Shown: piece after piece, positions 16,742 to 24,812 of the stretch | Layout: each line of letters opens with the position of its first letter | How positions within the stretch are numbered: the stretch's first letter is position 1 | Source of the DNA: Natronoarchaeum rubrum | GTDB taxonomy: Archaea > Halobacteriota > Halobacteria > Halobacteriales > Natronoarchaeaceae | Direction: 5' to 3' | Length of the DNA: 64,000 nucleotides | Assembly: GCF_024494695.1 (NCBI RefSeq) | Contig: NZ_JANHDP010000004.1 | Coordinates: forward strand, 62,001-126,000 | The notes under the pieces: model-generated | Told to the model about the DNA's origin: nothing | Databases searched by the model: none | What the model saw: only the letters and a program-made list of their open reading frames with translations | Made by a program: the position numbers and the translations under genes

Positions 16742-18637
16742 TTAGTCTCCGGCGGCGGGCTCGATGCGGGTGTTGGTGCCCGGCGTCTGGCCCTCGCCGT
16801 CGATCTGCGCTTCGAAGCCTTCGACGATCTCCCAGGGCTCGAAGGGGTTGCCGTTGTACTTGAGCAGGCTCGACAGCTTGTCGCCGAACTGGCCGAGTTC
16901 CTTCTGGGTCAGACCGCGGAACTGGGCGGTGGCGTTCATCTCGACGACGATCGCCTCGTCGACGCTCTCTAAGAACTCGGTCATCTCCTGCTCGGGGTAC
17001 GGCATCAGGTCGCTGACGCCGATGGACTTGACCGAGTAGCCCTGATCGTTGAGTCGGTCGACCGACTCCTCGACGGCACCCTGCTGGGAGCCCCACACGA
17101 CGAGTCCGTAGTCGGCGTCCTCGGGACCGTGGTAGGACTGCTGGGACTCGTGTTCCTCGTCGAGTTCCGTGCGGATGGAGTTGAACTTCTGCAGGCGTCG
17201 GTCCATCTGGGCGACGCGGTTCTCGGGATCCTCGCTGATGTGGCCGGCGAGGTTGTGCTCGTTACCGGTCGCGAGATAGCGGCCGCCCTTCTGGCCGGGC
17301 AGCGAGCGCGGGCTGACGCCGTCCTCCGTGTCGTGGAGGAAGCGCTGGAACTTGCCCGACTCGTCGTGGGCCGCCTCGGCGATCTCGTCCTCGGTGAGGA
17401 CGCTGCCCGGGTCCGGATCGGGCTGGCGATCGAAGAAGCCCTTGGGAACGCTGCGGTTCTCGCCCGAAAGCTTCTGGTCGATGATGACGATCGCCGGGAT
17501 CTGGTAGTCGTAGGCGATCTTGAACGCCATCCGCGTCTGCTCGTAGGCCTCGGCGGGGTTGCCGGGCGCGAACACGACGCGGTTCGAGTCACCCTGACTC
17601 GTGTACAGGATGTGCTCGAGGTCGGACTGCTCGGGCTTGGTGGGCATCCCCGTCGAGGGGCCGGCCCGCATCGCCTCGATCAGCACGATCGGCGTCTCGG
17701 TCATCTCGGCGAGGCCGAGCGGCTCGCTCATCAGCGCGAAGCCGCCGCCCGAAGAACCGGACATCGACTTCACGCCGGCGTGGCTGGCGCCGACCGCCAG
17801 CGCCGCCGCGGCGATCTCGTCCTCGACCTGCTCGGAGATTCCGCCGAACTCGGGCAGGTTCTGGGACATGATCGTGAACACGTCGGTCCACGGTGTCATC
17901 GGGTAGCCGGCGATGAAACGACAGCCGGCGTCGAGCGCACCGTAGGCGACGCCGTTGGAGCCCGAGACGAGCACCTGTTCTTCCTCGTTGGTACCCTCAG
18001 GGACGCGCAGGTCGTGCTCGAACTCGTACTCCTCGGAGACCAGTTCGTAGGCGTCGTGAAGCACCTCGATGTTCTGTTCGAGGATGTCGCCGCCCATCGC
18101 CTCGTCCATCAGGTTCTCGAACGGCTCGAGTTCGATGTCCAGCAGCGCGGCGGTGACGCCGACGCCGGCCGTGTTGCGCATGACCTCGCGGCCGTGCTCC
18201 TTGGCGATCGAGCGGAGATCGATGTCGAAGACGTGCCAGTCGTTCTCCTCGGCGCGCTCCTCGAGTTCCGGTACGTCCTCGGAGTCGAGCAGGCCGGAGT
18301 CGTAGACGATGATCCCGCCCTCTCGGAGATCGTCGAGGTTCTCCGAGAGCGGCTTGACCTCCTCGTCGCCGTAGTAAGCCTCGTCCTGCGGGTTCCGGGC
18401 GAACGAGTCGCCGAGCGCCAGCAGGAAGTTGTACCCGTCACCGCGCGACTGGACGTCGTGGTCGGCGGCGCGAATCTCCACGTACGTGTGGCCCCCGCGG
18501 ATTCGCGACGGGTAGTGACGATGCGTGAACACGTTGAGCCCCGATCGCATCAGGGCCTTCGCGAAGTTCTGGCTCGTCGAGTCGATTCCGTCTCCGGAAC
18601 CGCCCGCGATTCGCCAGATGAGTTCGTCGTCAGTCAT
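16742..18637 (-). CDS. porA: 2-oxoacid:ferredoxin oxidoreductase, fused gamma-alpha subunit (probably PorA)
   Basis: The 631-residue chain fuses the gamma domain (about 1-190: IAGGSGDGIDSTSQNFAKAL, TYVEIRA) to the alpha pyrimidine-binding domain (about 205-end: GSNGVAYGALDAGCRFIAGYPMTPWTD), as in halobacterial enzymes. Other conserved parts are MSGSSGGGFALMSEPLGLAE and the C-terminal NATAQFRGLTQKELGQ. I chose ATG 18637, because the longer open frame to 18748 runs through the AT-rich promoter region and adds no conserved residues. It forms an operon with porB. Confidence 0.87.
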   Translation of the reverse strand: MTDDELIWRIAGGSGDGIDSTSQNFAKALMRSGLNVFTHRHYPSRIRGGHTYVEIRAADHDVQSRGDGYNFLLALGDSFARNPQDEAYYGDEEVKPLSENLDDLREGGIIVYDSGLLDSEDVPELEERAEENDWHVFDIDLRSIAKEHGREVMRNTAGVGVTAALLDIELEPFENLMDEAMGGDILEQNIEVLHDAYELVSEEYEFEHDLRVPEGTNEEEQVLVSGSNGVAYGALDAGCRFIAGYPMTPWTDVFTIMSQNLPEFGGISEQVEDEIAAAALAVGASHAGVKSMSGSSGGGFALMSEPLGLAEMTETPIVLIEAMRAGPSTGMPTKPEQSDLEHILYTSQGDSNRVVFAPGNPAEAYEQTRMAFKIAYDYQIPAIVIIDQKLSGENRSVPKGFFDRQPDPDPGSVLTEDEIAEAAHDESGKFQRFLHDTEDGVSPRSLPGQKGGRYLATGNEHNLAGHISEDPENRVAQMDRRLQKFNSIRTELDEEHESQQSYHGPEDADYGLVVWGSQQGAVEESVDRLNDQGYSVKSIGVSDLMPYPEQEMTEFLESVDEAIVVEMNATAQFRGLTQKELGQFGDKLSSLLKYNGNPFEPWEIVEGFEAQIDGEGQTPGTNTRIEPAAGD

Positions 18638-18649
18638 ATTTGGAGTCCC

Positions 18650-18664
18650 GGCCCGTAACGGGCC
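18650..18664. promoter_or_regulatory. Perfect palindrome just upstream of porA
   Basis: GGCCCGTAACGGGCC has seven-base perfect arms around a single A, centred about 20 bases before the porA ATG (minus strand). It lies in the leader or promoter of the por operon. It could be an operator or an RNA hairpin overlapping the translation start region. Confidence 0.4.
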
Positions 18665-18866
18665 AGCAGTATCTGAATCTTTTGACTGACCCGAACTAAA
18701 GCCTTTGCTATCCATTGGCAAGGAACTATTGTGAAGGTCTACGTACACCGCAATATTCTAAACGATTGTTAATTATGTATCGAGGGCCGCGCCGTCACGA
18801 CGCCGCCGTCAGCCGTCAGTTGGTACCACGGTACCAGCCGGATCGACCGGTTCGACAGACGACCCG

Positions 18867-19097
18867 TCAGATGCGTTGCCTGACCGTCCGGACGATCGCG
18901 TCGACGTCGAACTCGTCGTCGGCGATGTCGAAGACCGGTTCGCCGTCCACGTCGACCCTGAACACGCCGCCCTCTCCCGTCCGGAGCGTCACGGCCTCGA
19001 TGTCGCGTTCGAGCGCCTGGAGGATCGCGCGCTGGAGGTCCATCGCTCGATCGAGGTGGCCGCAGGGAACGCAGTACTCGATTTCGACCGTGCTCAT
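18867..19097 (-). CDS. SelT/SelW/SelH (Rdx)-family thioredoxin-fold protein
   Basis: The protein is 76 residues. It has an N-terminal VEIEYCVPCGH with a CXXC pair at residues 9 and 12, a helix of AMDLQRAILQALERDIEAVTL, and GGVFRVDVDGEPVFD. This is the compact Rdx fold of selenoprotein-W-like redox proteins, here with two cysteines. I chose ATG 19097 because the CXXC strand normally starts within ten residues of the N-terminus. The redox partner is unknown. It stands alone downstream of the por promoter region. Confidence 0.85.
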   Translation of the reverse strand: MSTVEIEYCVPCGHLDRAMDLQRAILQALERDIEAVTLRTGEGGVFRVDVDGEPVFDIADDEFDVDAIVRTVRQRI

Positions 19098-19166
19098 GCT
19101 CGACCGTTCCCGGCGAACGGCCAAAAAAAGCGCGGACGCCGCTCCCCTGCGTTGAGCCGATGCTGA

Positions 19167-19979
19167 CTACGCTTCGGCGTCGAACCCGAGTTCGTCGGCG
19201 ACTTTCGTCGTGAGTTCGTCGCGACTCAAGTTGGCCTTCACGCCGACTTTCTTGGCAACTGACTGGAGCTGGCGGTAGGAGAGGTCCCGTAGCTCGTTGG
19301 CGGATTCGGGCGTCTCGTCGACATCCAACTGTTCGAACACCTCAGCCGGGTCCTGCCCGTCCCCCTCGCTTTCGGCTTCCCGTTCGCTCGCTTCGTCTCC
19401 TCCCGCCTCGGGTGGCTCGGCGTCCTCGCTCGTTTCCGGCTCTTCGACGTCCTCACCGGCTTCCGGTTCGGCGTCGTCGTCTCCCACCTCGGGCTGGTCG
19501 GTACCGTCGTCAGGCTCCGACATCGCGGATACGTCCCTCTCTGACTCGTCCGGGTCCTCGATTTCCTCCGTTCCCTCGGACTCGTCGCCGACGTCGGGTT
19601 CTTGCGACGCTTCGTCCGCCTCCGCCTCCTCGCTCTCGGCTTGCTCGTCGAGGATCTCGGACACCTGCGCGGCGAGCCACTGTGCGAGCCGGGCGAGGCG
19701 ACCGCTCGACTCGCCGTCTCCCCCCTCGCTCTCGTCGGACCCTGTGAGCGACTGCTGGATGCCGTCGGATTGCTGGATTCGCTCTCGGAGCCGGTCTTCG
19801 ACCGCACGCCCGACGACGGCGCCAAACTCCCGTCCCACGGCGGCGCCGAACTCGCGGCCCAGCGCCGCGACGAACGCCTCGTCGTCGAGCAGCTTCGCCA
19901 GATCCACCTCGTCGCGGGAGCTCTCGGCGTCGTCCGGGGCGGCCGAGTCGACGGCTTGCTCCGCGTCCGTCTCGCTCAT
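19167..19979 (-). CDS. Acidic haloarchaeal protein with glycine-zipper N-terminus and SAP/Rho-N-like C-terminus
   Basis: I do not recognise this 270-residue protein. Residues about 35-70 form an amphipathic GxxxG array (ALGREFGAAVGREFGAVVGRA). A middle segment near 95-115 (RLARLAQWLAAQVSEIL) is helical, residues 115-225 are disordered Glu/Asp/Pro repeats, and the last 40 residues (LRDLSYRQLQSVAKKVGV, then LSRDELTTKVADEL) resemble a SAP or Rho N-terminal helical motif, which often binds nucleic acid. Its ATG overlaps the stop of the upstream gene by one base (TGATG), and that gene shares the glycine-repeat segment, so the two probably act together. Confidence 0.75.
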   Translation of the reverse strand: MSETDAEQAVDSAAPDDAESSRDEVDLAKLLDDEAFVAALGREFGAAVGREFGAVVGRAVEDRLRERIQQSDGIQQSLTGSDESEGGDGESSGRLARLAQWLAAQVSEILDEQAESEEAEADEASQEPDVGDESEGTEEIEDPDESERDVSAMSEPDDGTDQPEVGDDDAEPEAGEDVEEPETSEDAEPPEAGGDEASEREAESEGDGQDPAEVFEQLDVDETPESANELRDLSYRQLQSVAKKVGVKANLSRDELTTKVADELGFDAEA

Positions 19980-20407
19980 CAGGACGCCTCCTCGTCCTCG
20001 GCGGCGCTCTCGTCCTCGGCGTCCGTCTCCTCGATTGCCTCCCCGTCGCCGTCGTCTGCTCGCTGGTCGTCGGCGTCGTCCCGCTCGTCCTCGTCAGCGC
20101 TCTCCTCGGACTGCTCATCGTCTTCGCCGACCGGTTGCTCGCTCTCGCCGCTTCCCTCCGGTACCTCGTCGGTGTCGTCCTGCTCGGCGTCCGATCCCAG
20201 CAACTCCTCGGCGACGAGCACGCCGAGCCTGCGCCCGGCCGCCTCGCCGAGGCGACGGCCGAGCTGCTCGCCGATTCGCGCGCCGAGGGCTTCCCCCATC
20301 GAACTGTCGTCGATCTCCTCGCCGATGTCGGTGTCCGAGAGCACCTCGTCGACGTCGATCGCGTCCGTGAGCCCGCTCGTCGTCTCGGTCGCCGTGTCGT
20401 CGCTCAT
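19979..20407 (-). CDS. Acidic glycine-zipper protein, partner of the downstream gene
   Basis: This is an unrecognised protein of 142 residues. About residues 30-65 contain a run of G-x3-G spacings (GEALGARIGEQLGRRLGEAAG, with breaks) much like the downstream protein, flanked by an acidic N-terminus. The C-terminal half is almost entirely Asp, Glu, Ser and Ala. I chose ATG 20407; upstream in-frame codons lead into the neighbouring non-coding region. There is no signal peptide, and the glycine-rich helix is amphipathic with Arg/Glu, so a membrane span is unlikely and helix packing or oligomerisation is more probable. Confidence 0.72.
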   Translation of the reverse strand: MSDDTATETTSGLTDAIDVDEVLSDTDIGEEIDDSSMGEALGARIGEQLGRRLGEAAGRRLGVLVAEELLGSDAEQDDTDEVPEGSGESEQPVGEDDEQSEESADEDERDDADDQRADDGDGEAIEETDAEDESAAEDEEAS

Positions 20408-20549
20408 GGGGTATTCCCCGACGAAGCGGGCCAAAAGCGATGGTGACCACTGGTTACAGGATAGGTGCGGTTCGCCGGACGGTGGTTCGCCTTGGTTGCC
20501 CGGCGCCGGCAGCTCGACGCCGTCGCCCTGCTCGAAAAACGGGGTCGGG

Positions 20550-20816
20550 CTACTCGCGTCGGTCGTCGGCTTCGGCCGCGATGGCGAACGCGGTGATGCG
20601 CCGCCGCCGGAGCGACGCGAGGTGATACCGCGTCGTCATCGCAGCGTACGCGACCAGCGCGGCGGCCGCGGGGAGCGCGACCGTCAGCGAGGCGCCGAAC
20701 GCGACGCCGTTGACCACCAGCCCGGCCGCCAGCAGGACCGGCAGGAACGTAAACAGCGTCGTGCGAGTCGGCGCCGCCCGGTAGAGCGTCGCCAGCATCT
20801 GCAGTCGTGCGTCCAT
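20550..20816 (-). CDS. Small membrane protein, two predicted helices
   Basis: This hypothetical protein of 88 residues has two hydrophobic helices (about 20-40 FTFLPVLLAAGLVVNGVAF and 44-62 LTVALPAAAALVAYAAM). A basic RYHLASLRRRR stretch and an acidic tail follow. By the positive-inside rule the C-terminal basic part should be cytoplasmic. The function is unknown. Confidence 0.65.
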   Translation of the reverse strand: MDARLQMLATLYRAAPTRTTLFTFLPVLLAAGLVVNGVAFGASLTVALPAAAALVAYAAMTTRYHLASLRRRRITAFAIAAEADDRRE

Positions 20817-20867
20817 CGTGTTCGTCCATCACAAACCTCGGCCGGCGGCAAAAACAGTTTCGATCGG

Positions 20868-21293
20868 TTATCTCGGCGCGAACGCGGTCATACACTCCGT
20901 ACAGACCAGCGGCGCCTCGTCGAGCGCGGCCACGTTCGCCTCCGAGAGCCGACCCTCCTCGGCGAACACCGCCGCCGCGACGCCGGCCTTCATCACGCCG
21001 TCGGCGCCGCAGTTCGGACACTCGACGTCGGCCGACGATTCGAGGTAGTCCACGCGCGTGCGCAACCGCTTCACCTCGTCCCGGAGTTCGTCGACCGCCT
21101 CCCGGGCGTCGTCGCGTTCGCTCTCCGCTCTCTCGTCGTCGAGTTCCACCGACGCGCCGTCGTCCTCGACGCGCTCCCGGAGCGCCGCCAACTCTCGGGA
21201 GTCCTCCATCGACGCCCGGGCGACGATCTCGATCGCCTCGGAGAGGGGTATCGGCTCGTCCATCCACGGGAGTTCGACGTCCGGATCGGTCAT
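20868..21293 (-). CDS. Coiled-coil protein with zinc-ribbon-like cysteines
   Basis: This hypothetical protein of 141 residues has an N-terminal acidic part and a coiled coil at about 30-88 (ELAALRERVEDD, then AVDELRDEVKRLRTRVDYLE). A C-terminal four-cysteine motif, CPNCG (about 93-97) and CTEC (about 131-134), is separated by a 33-residue helix and fits a treble-clef or zinc-ribbon site. It lies between the small membrane gene and the archaellin gene; no function can be assigned. Confidence 0.7.
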   Translation of the reverse strand: MTDPDVELPWMDEPIPLSEAIEIVARASMEDSRELAALRERVEDDGASVELDDERAESERDDAREAVDELRDEVKRLRTRVDYLESSADVECPNCGADGVMKAGVAAAVFAEEGRLSEANVAALDEAPLVCTECMTAFAPR

Positions 21294-21337
21294 ACGCCAC
21301 GCTACGACGGCCCGGGTAAAAACCGCTGCAGGGCCGC

Positions 21338-21880
21338 TCAGAGTTCGACGACGCTCTTGCCGACCAGCGTGTCGGGAACGGTCAGGACGTACGTCGTGGT
21401 CGCGCCGGCGCCGGTCGTCAGCCGGACCGTCACCTCGTCGCTGGGCGACAGGCCGTCGATCCCCGAGTCACCGTAGACGCGGACGTAGCCGAGGTCGCTC
21501 CCTTCGGTCAGCACTTGCTCGTCGCTTCCGACGACCTCGACCGATGGGGCCGGGTCGACGCCGTCGCCGACCGTCTGCACCGACAGGGCGGACAGGTCGA
21601 CCGAGTCGGCGCCGGGCGCGGTCCGGACCCGCAGCGAGACGGTCTCGACGGTCCCGTCGTCGCCGACCTCGCCGAACGCGGAGACGACCTGCACCCGTTC
21701 GGTGATCTGGTCGAGGCTCTCCTCGCCGGTGTCGACGGCCTGAGACTGCAGCGCCATCGCCGTGTTCAGGAGGAGCGACGCCGCGATCGCCGCGACGAGG
21801 ACCGCCGCGATGAACACCACCAGCGTCTCGACGCCGACCTGCGCGCGGTCGTCGGTTCGGCCTCGACCCTCCGAAATCAT
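21338..21880 (-). CDS. arlB: Archaellin (archaellum filament subunit)
   Basis: The 180-residue protein has a class III signal peptide for the prepilin peptidase, with DDRAQVG at about residues 10-16 and probable cleavage before QVG. The classic archaellin N-terminal helix follows: [20 protein letters not shown], then [11 protein letters not shown]. The exposed part is rich in Val, Asp, Ser and Gly and has no cysteine. It is somewhat shorter than common haloarchaeal archaellins (190-210). No other archaellum genes are in the window, so it is either a lone copy or the edge of a dispersed locus. A pilin is the alternative, but the QVG start and LQSQA segment favour archaellin. Confidence 0.82.
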   Translation of the reverse strand: MISEGRGRTDDRAQVGVETLVVFIAAVLVAAIAASLLLNTAMALQSQAVDTGEESLDQITERVQVVSAFGEVGDDGTVETVSLRVRTAPGADSVDLSALSVQTVGDGVDPAPSVEVVGSDEQVLTEGSDLGYVRVYGDSGIDGLSPSDEVTVRLTTGAGATTTYVLTVPDTLVGKSVVEL

Positions 21881-21915
21881 CTGTGGCTGTTCGTTAAAAT
21901 ACTGCTAACTACTGT

Positions 21916-21925
21916 ACAAAAATAC
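21916..21925 (-). promoter_or_regulatory. Candidate TATA element of the archaellin gene
   Basis: On the minus strand the AT-rich box GTATTTTTGT lies about 40 bases before the archaellin ATG, in a 90-base AT-rich gap. Spacing fits a leader of about 10-15 bases. This is pattern-based only. Confidence 0.35.
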
Positions 21926-21970
21926 TCCGATCTCTGCCGATGAACGAAGCTTCGATCCGAGGAGAAAAGA

Positions 21971-22615
21971 TCACTGCCCCGGCGCTTGCTCGTCGGAGAC
22001 GTCGCCGCGCCGATAGCGTCCAGTCAGCCGGTAACCTTCGAGGTCGCCGTTCGGTCCGATCGACACCTCGTAGCGACCGAGGATGTCCTGGGTGTCGGGG
22101 ATCGCGCTGCGCTCGATCACCTCGACGACGCCGGTCCAGCCGCCGCCCTCCTCGGCGCGCGTGATTTCGATGATGCCGTCGAACGGGTCGTCGATGAGTT
22201 CGTTCGCGACCCGCTCGGCCGTCTCGCGGGCGTCCCAGAGGTCGGCGCCGGTGTCCGCCTCGGACTCGTCCGCGACCGATGCCGCGTCGGCGTCCGCCGT
22301 ATCCTCGACGTCTGCGACCGGCTGCTCGGACGTGTCGGCGTTCGACTCGCCCCCCTCGTTCGATTCCGTTTCGGTCTCCGTCGTCGATTCTTCCTCGTCG
22401 TCGGCCTCGGCCTCTTTGGTGCTCATTGTGTCGTCTCCCTCCGTTCGTTCGTCAGCCGGGCCGCCATCGCCCGATGCGGCGTCGTTAACCGTCCGATGGG
22501 AATCGTCGTGTTGGTAGCAAAAGCCGTCGGCGCCGGCCGTGCGCGAGCAGCGGGCTCCCGACGCAGTCAGGGCGCGACAGCGTGTCTCATTGGTTTCCGG
22601 TTCGGTCTCGGCCAT
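21971..22615 (-). CDS. gvpO: GvpO, gas vesicle protein, with an added N-terminal zinc-finger-like module
   Basis: GvpO is one of the eight proteins needed for gas-vesicle formation in Halobacterium. The GvpO domain is the last 95 residues: WDARETAERVANELIDDPFD, then GWTGVVEVIERSAIPDTQDILGRYEVSIGPNGDLEGYRLTGRY (with breaks). The preceding 65 residues are acidic and disordered. Unusually, residues 13-36 form a CX9CX9CX2H cluster (Cys13, Cys23, Cys33, His36), which suggests a bound zinc ion. An internal ATG (MSTKEAEADDE) could give a GvpO without the module. It follows gvpA by 62 bases. Confidence 0.88.
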   Translation of the reverse strand: MAETEPETNETRCRALTASGARCSRTAGADGFCYQHDDSHRTVNDAASGDGGPADERTEGDDTMSTKEAEADDEEESTTETETESNEGGESNADTSEQPVADVEDTADADAASVADESEADTGADLWDARETAERVANELIDDPFDGIIEITRAEEGGGWTGVVEVIERSAIPDTQDILGRYEVSIGPNGDLEGYRLTGRYRRGDVSDEQAPGQ

Positions 22616-22677
22616 GGTGGTTCGAGCGATGCGAGCGTTCGCGGTCTGTACCGAACTCTCCGCTCGTGGAGCCGCGG

Positions 22678-22959
22678 TCAGTCCTCCGTGGTTTGCTCGG
22701 GCGCGTGCTGTGGCGTGTCGACCTCCAGCTCCTGGAGATCCTGCATCTCACCCTCCGCGGAGGCCTCCTCGATCTTCGCGATCTCCTCGGCGTAGTGGAG
22801 GAACGTGTCGACCGACGCGACGACGACGCGCGCCTCGACCGTCAGCAGCTCGATCCCCACGACCGAGATCCGGGCCCAGACGTCGATGACGACGCCCTTG
22901 TCCAGAATCCGATCGAGAACCTCCGCCAGACTCGACCCCTGCGGCTCTTTTCGTACCAT
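22678..22959 (-). CDS. gvpA: GvpA, major gas vesicle structural protein
   Basis: GvpA forms the ribbed wall of the vesicle. The conserved core is readable along its length: [56 protein letters not shown] (with breaks). At 93 residues it is longer than the usual 70-80, because of a 25-residue acidic, Gln-rich tail ([19 protein letters not shown]). I chose ATG 22959, which matches the family N-terminus. It is divergent from gvpF across a 214-base promoter region and co-oriented with gvpO. Confidence 0.95.
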   Translation of the reverse strand: MVRKEPQGSSLAEVLDRILDKGVVIDVWARISVVGIELLTVEARVVVASVDTFLHYAEEIAKIEEASAEGEMQDLQELEVDTPQHAPEQTTED

Positions 22960-23173
22960 GCACGGTGAGCTACCACGCCGCCGGTAAAGAGGATTGTCGG
23001 AGGTTCGTTTAAATAAGGGATTCAAATAATACGACCGATATACGCGGCTGTTTATTGCCTCGCGGACCCAACTCGAACCCGGGGAAAACGGTTGCGTCGA
23101 CCGGCACGAAACGCGGGGAGCGGTGAACCGGCCGACATCGCAACCGGGGCACAGACCGCCGAATGGGGGATCT
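22960..23173. promoter_or_regulatory. Divergent gvpA / gvpF promoter region
   Basis: The region contains no gene. On the minus strand an AT-rich TTATTTAAAC box (23007-23016) lies about 50 bases before gvpA and fits its TATA element, giving a leader of about 25 bases as known for gvpA genes. On the plus strand TGTTTATTGCC (about 23049-23059) is a candidate for gvpF. A second AT-rich block, TTCAAATAAT (23021-23030), lies between. I cannot identify a clear GvpE activator site, consistent with the absence of gvpE. Confidence 0.55.
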
Positions 23174-23794
23174 ATGACAGGCGATCATCTGTACGTCTAC
23201 GGCATCGTCGAGGACGAAGAGCTAGAGCTGGACGTCGAGGGCGTCGGCGGCGCCGAGCGCATCTACACGGTTACGACCGGTGGCCTCTCGGCCGTCGTCT
23301 CCGACATCGACACGACCGATCCCGAGCGCACGACCGAGGCGATGGAGGCCCACGACCGCGTCCTGAAGGCGATCCTCGAAGACAGGACCGTCGTGCCGAT
23401 GAGTTTCGGCATGGCGTTCAAGGACGAACGGACGCTCCGGAACGTGCTCGGCGGCGGCAAGCGCGCGTTCAGAAAAGCCCTCGACGAGGTCGAGGGGACC
23501 GTCGAACTCGGCGTGAAGCTCGTGGGCGACGCCGACGCTGATCTCCGGCGCGACCCGGCCCGGGAGGAGGCCCGCGACCGGCTCGAACCGATCGCCGTCG
23601 ACGTCGTCGGCAACGACCTGTTCAGCGACCGCCTGCTGGTCAACGACTCCTACCTCGTCGACAGGGACGATCGCGTGGCGTTCGACGAGGCTGTCGGCGC
23701 GCTCGAACAGGACCTCGACGGCGTCGTCGTGCAGTACACCGGCCCGTTCGCACCGTACAACTTCGTGGACATCCGCATCGGCGCCGAACAGTAA
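23174..23794 (+). CDS. gvpF: GvpF, gas vesicle assembly protein
   Basis: GvpF is a GvpF/GvpL-family protein thought to contact GvpA and start assembly. The 206-residue chain begins [10 protein letters not shown] and has [43 protein letters not shown] and a C-terminal [19 protein letters not shown], all family hallmarks. I chose ATG 23174 over an in-frame GTG at 23123 that adds 17 unrelated residues. It is the first gene of the rightward F-to-M operon, with gvpG two bases downstream. Confidence 0.93.
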   Translation: MTGDHLYVYGIVEDEELELDVEGVGGAERIYTVTTGGLSAVVSDIDTTDPERTTEAMEAHDRVLKAILEDRTVVPMSFGMAFKDERTLRNVLGGGKRAFRKALDEVEGTVELGVKLVGDADADLRRDPAREEARDRLEPIAVDVVGNDLFSDRLLVNDSYLVDRDDRVAFDEAVGALEQDLDGVVVQYTGPFAPYNFVDIRIGAEQ

Positions 23795-23796
23795 CC

Positions 23797-24051
23797 ATGC
23801 TCGTGATCGACGACCTGCTCGTCCGGCCGTTCGTCTCGCTGCTCGACATCCTCCAGACGATGGCCTTAGAGGAGCTGTACGACGTCGATCGCATCCGCGA
23901 CGATCTCAAGGAAACGCAACTGCTCTACGAGATCGGCGAACTCGACGAGGAAGAGTACCGGCGCCGACGGACGGATCTGGAGGAACAGCTCGAACTGGCC
24001 GAGCAGGTGCGCGAGGACCTGACGAGCGGGAAAATAGAGGTGAAAAACTGA
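23797..24051 (+). CDS. gvpG: GvpG, gas vesicle protein
   Basis: GvpG is a small essential assembly protein of 84 residues. The family pattern is clear: a hydrophobic N-terminus (LLVRPFVSLLDILQTMALEELYD, with breaks), then a charged helix, ELDEEEYRRRRTDLEEQLELAEQVRE. It begins two bases after gvpF and shares one base with gvpH (TGATG), so translation is probably coupled. Confidence 0.9.
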   Translation: MLVIDDLLVRPFVSLLDILQTMALEELYDVDRIRDDLKETQLLYEIGELDEEEYRRRRTDLEEQLELAEQVREDLTSGKIEVKN

Positions 24052-24812
24052 TGGCACACGACAGGCCCGACGACGAGGACGACCGCGAGAGTGACGACCG
24101 GTCGCCGGACCGCGAAGGAGAGGAGCAACCGACGGACCGTGGTGAGGACCGGCCGATCGACGCCGAGGATCGGCGATCCGAAGCGGACGATCGGCGTCGT
24201 GCCGGCGGCGAACCGGACGACGAACCGAGACCGGACGCCGACCGGCCTCGCGACGACGAGCGCACCGGCGGGTTCGGCATCGGCGTCGGCGGGCACGTCG
24301 GGCGACTGCTGAAGTTCCTCGACAACATCGGCGAGGAGTCCGACCGGCCCGGACGCCGACCGCCGTCCGGAAGCGACCGCGGGCGACTCGGCCGGACGCC
24401 GAAGGGCAAGCCGAGTTCGTCGGATCGCTTCGCGATCGACTTCGACGTCTCGATCGGCTCGCTCGGCGGCGATGATCGGAGCGGCGACCGGAGCGGCCGG
24501 TCGCGGGGCCGTCGACGCCGAAAGCGGGTCGCCGACGACGCCGGCGAACACCTCACGACCGTCAGGTACGACGGCGACGCCGTCGTCGTAACCGCCGACC
24601 TGCCGGGCATCGAGGCGTCGGATCTGACCGTCGGCGTCACCGACGACGGCCGGACGCTCGTCGTCGCCGCCGACCGCGAGGAGCTGGCTCGGATCCCCGT
24701 CGAGGACTGGGACGAGTCGGCCGTCAGCGCGACGTTCAACAACTTCATCCTCGAGGTCCGAGTCGACGACGCCGTCGTCGCCGGCGACCCCGAGTCGGTG
24801 GTGAGCCGATGA
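24051..24812 (+). CDS. gvpH: GvpH, Hsp20-like gas vesicle protein
   Basis: GvpH is an accessory chaperone-like protein. The C-terminal 85 residues resemble an alpha-crystallin/Hsp20 fold: VRYDGDAVVVTADLPGIEASDLTVGVTDDGRTLVVAADREE (with breaks), then VSATFNNFILEVRV. The first 75 residues are highly charged (Asp, Arg, Glu) and disordered, and the middle has GGFGIGVGGHVGRLLKFLDNI. At 253 residues it is longer than the roughly 180-210 of well-known GvpH proteins, owing to the charged lead. It overlaps the next gene by four bases. Confidence 0.88.
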   Translation: MAHDRPDDEDDRESDDRSPDREGEEQPTDRGEDRPIDAEDRRSEADDRRRAGGEPDDEPRPDADRPRDDERTGGFGIGVGGHVGRLLKFLDNIGEESDRPGRRPPSGSDRGRLGRTPKGKPSSSDRFAIDFDVSIGSLGGDDRSGDRSGRSRGRRRRKRVADDAGEHLTTVRYDGDAVVVTADLPGIEASDLTVGVTDDGRTLVVAADREELARIPVEDWDESAVSATFNNFILEVRVDDAVVAGDPESVVSR

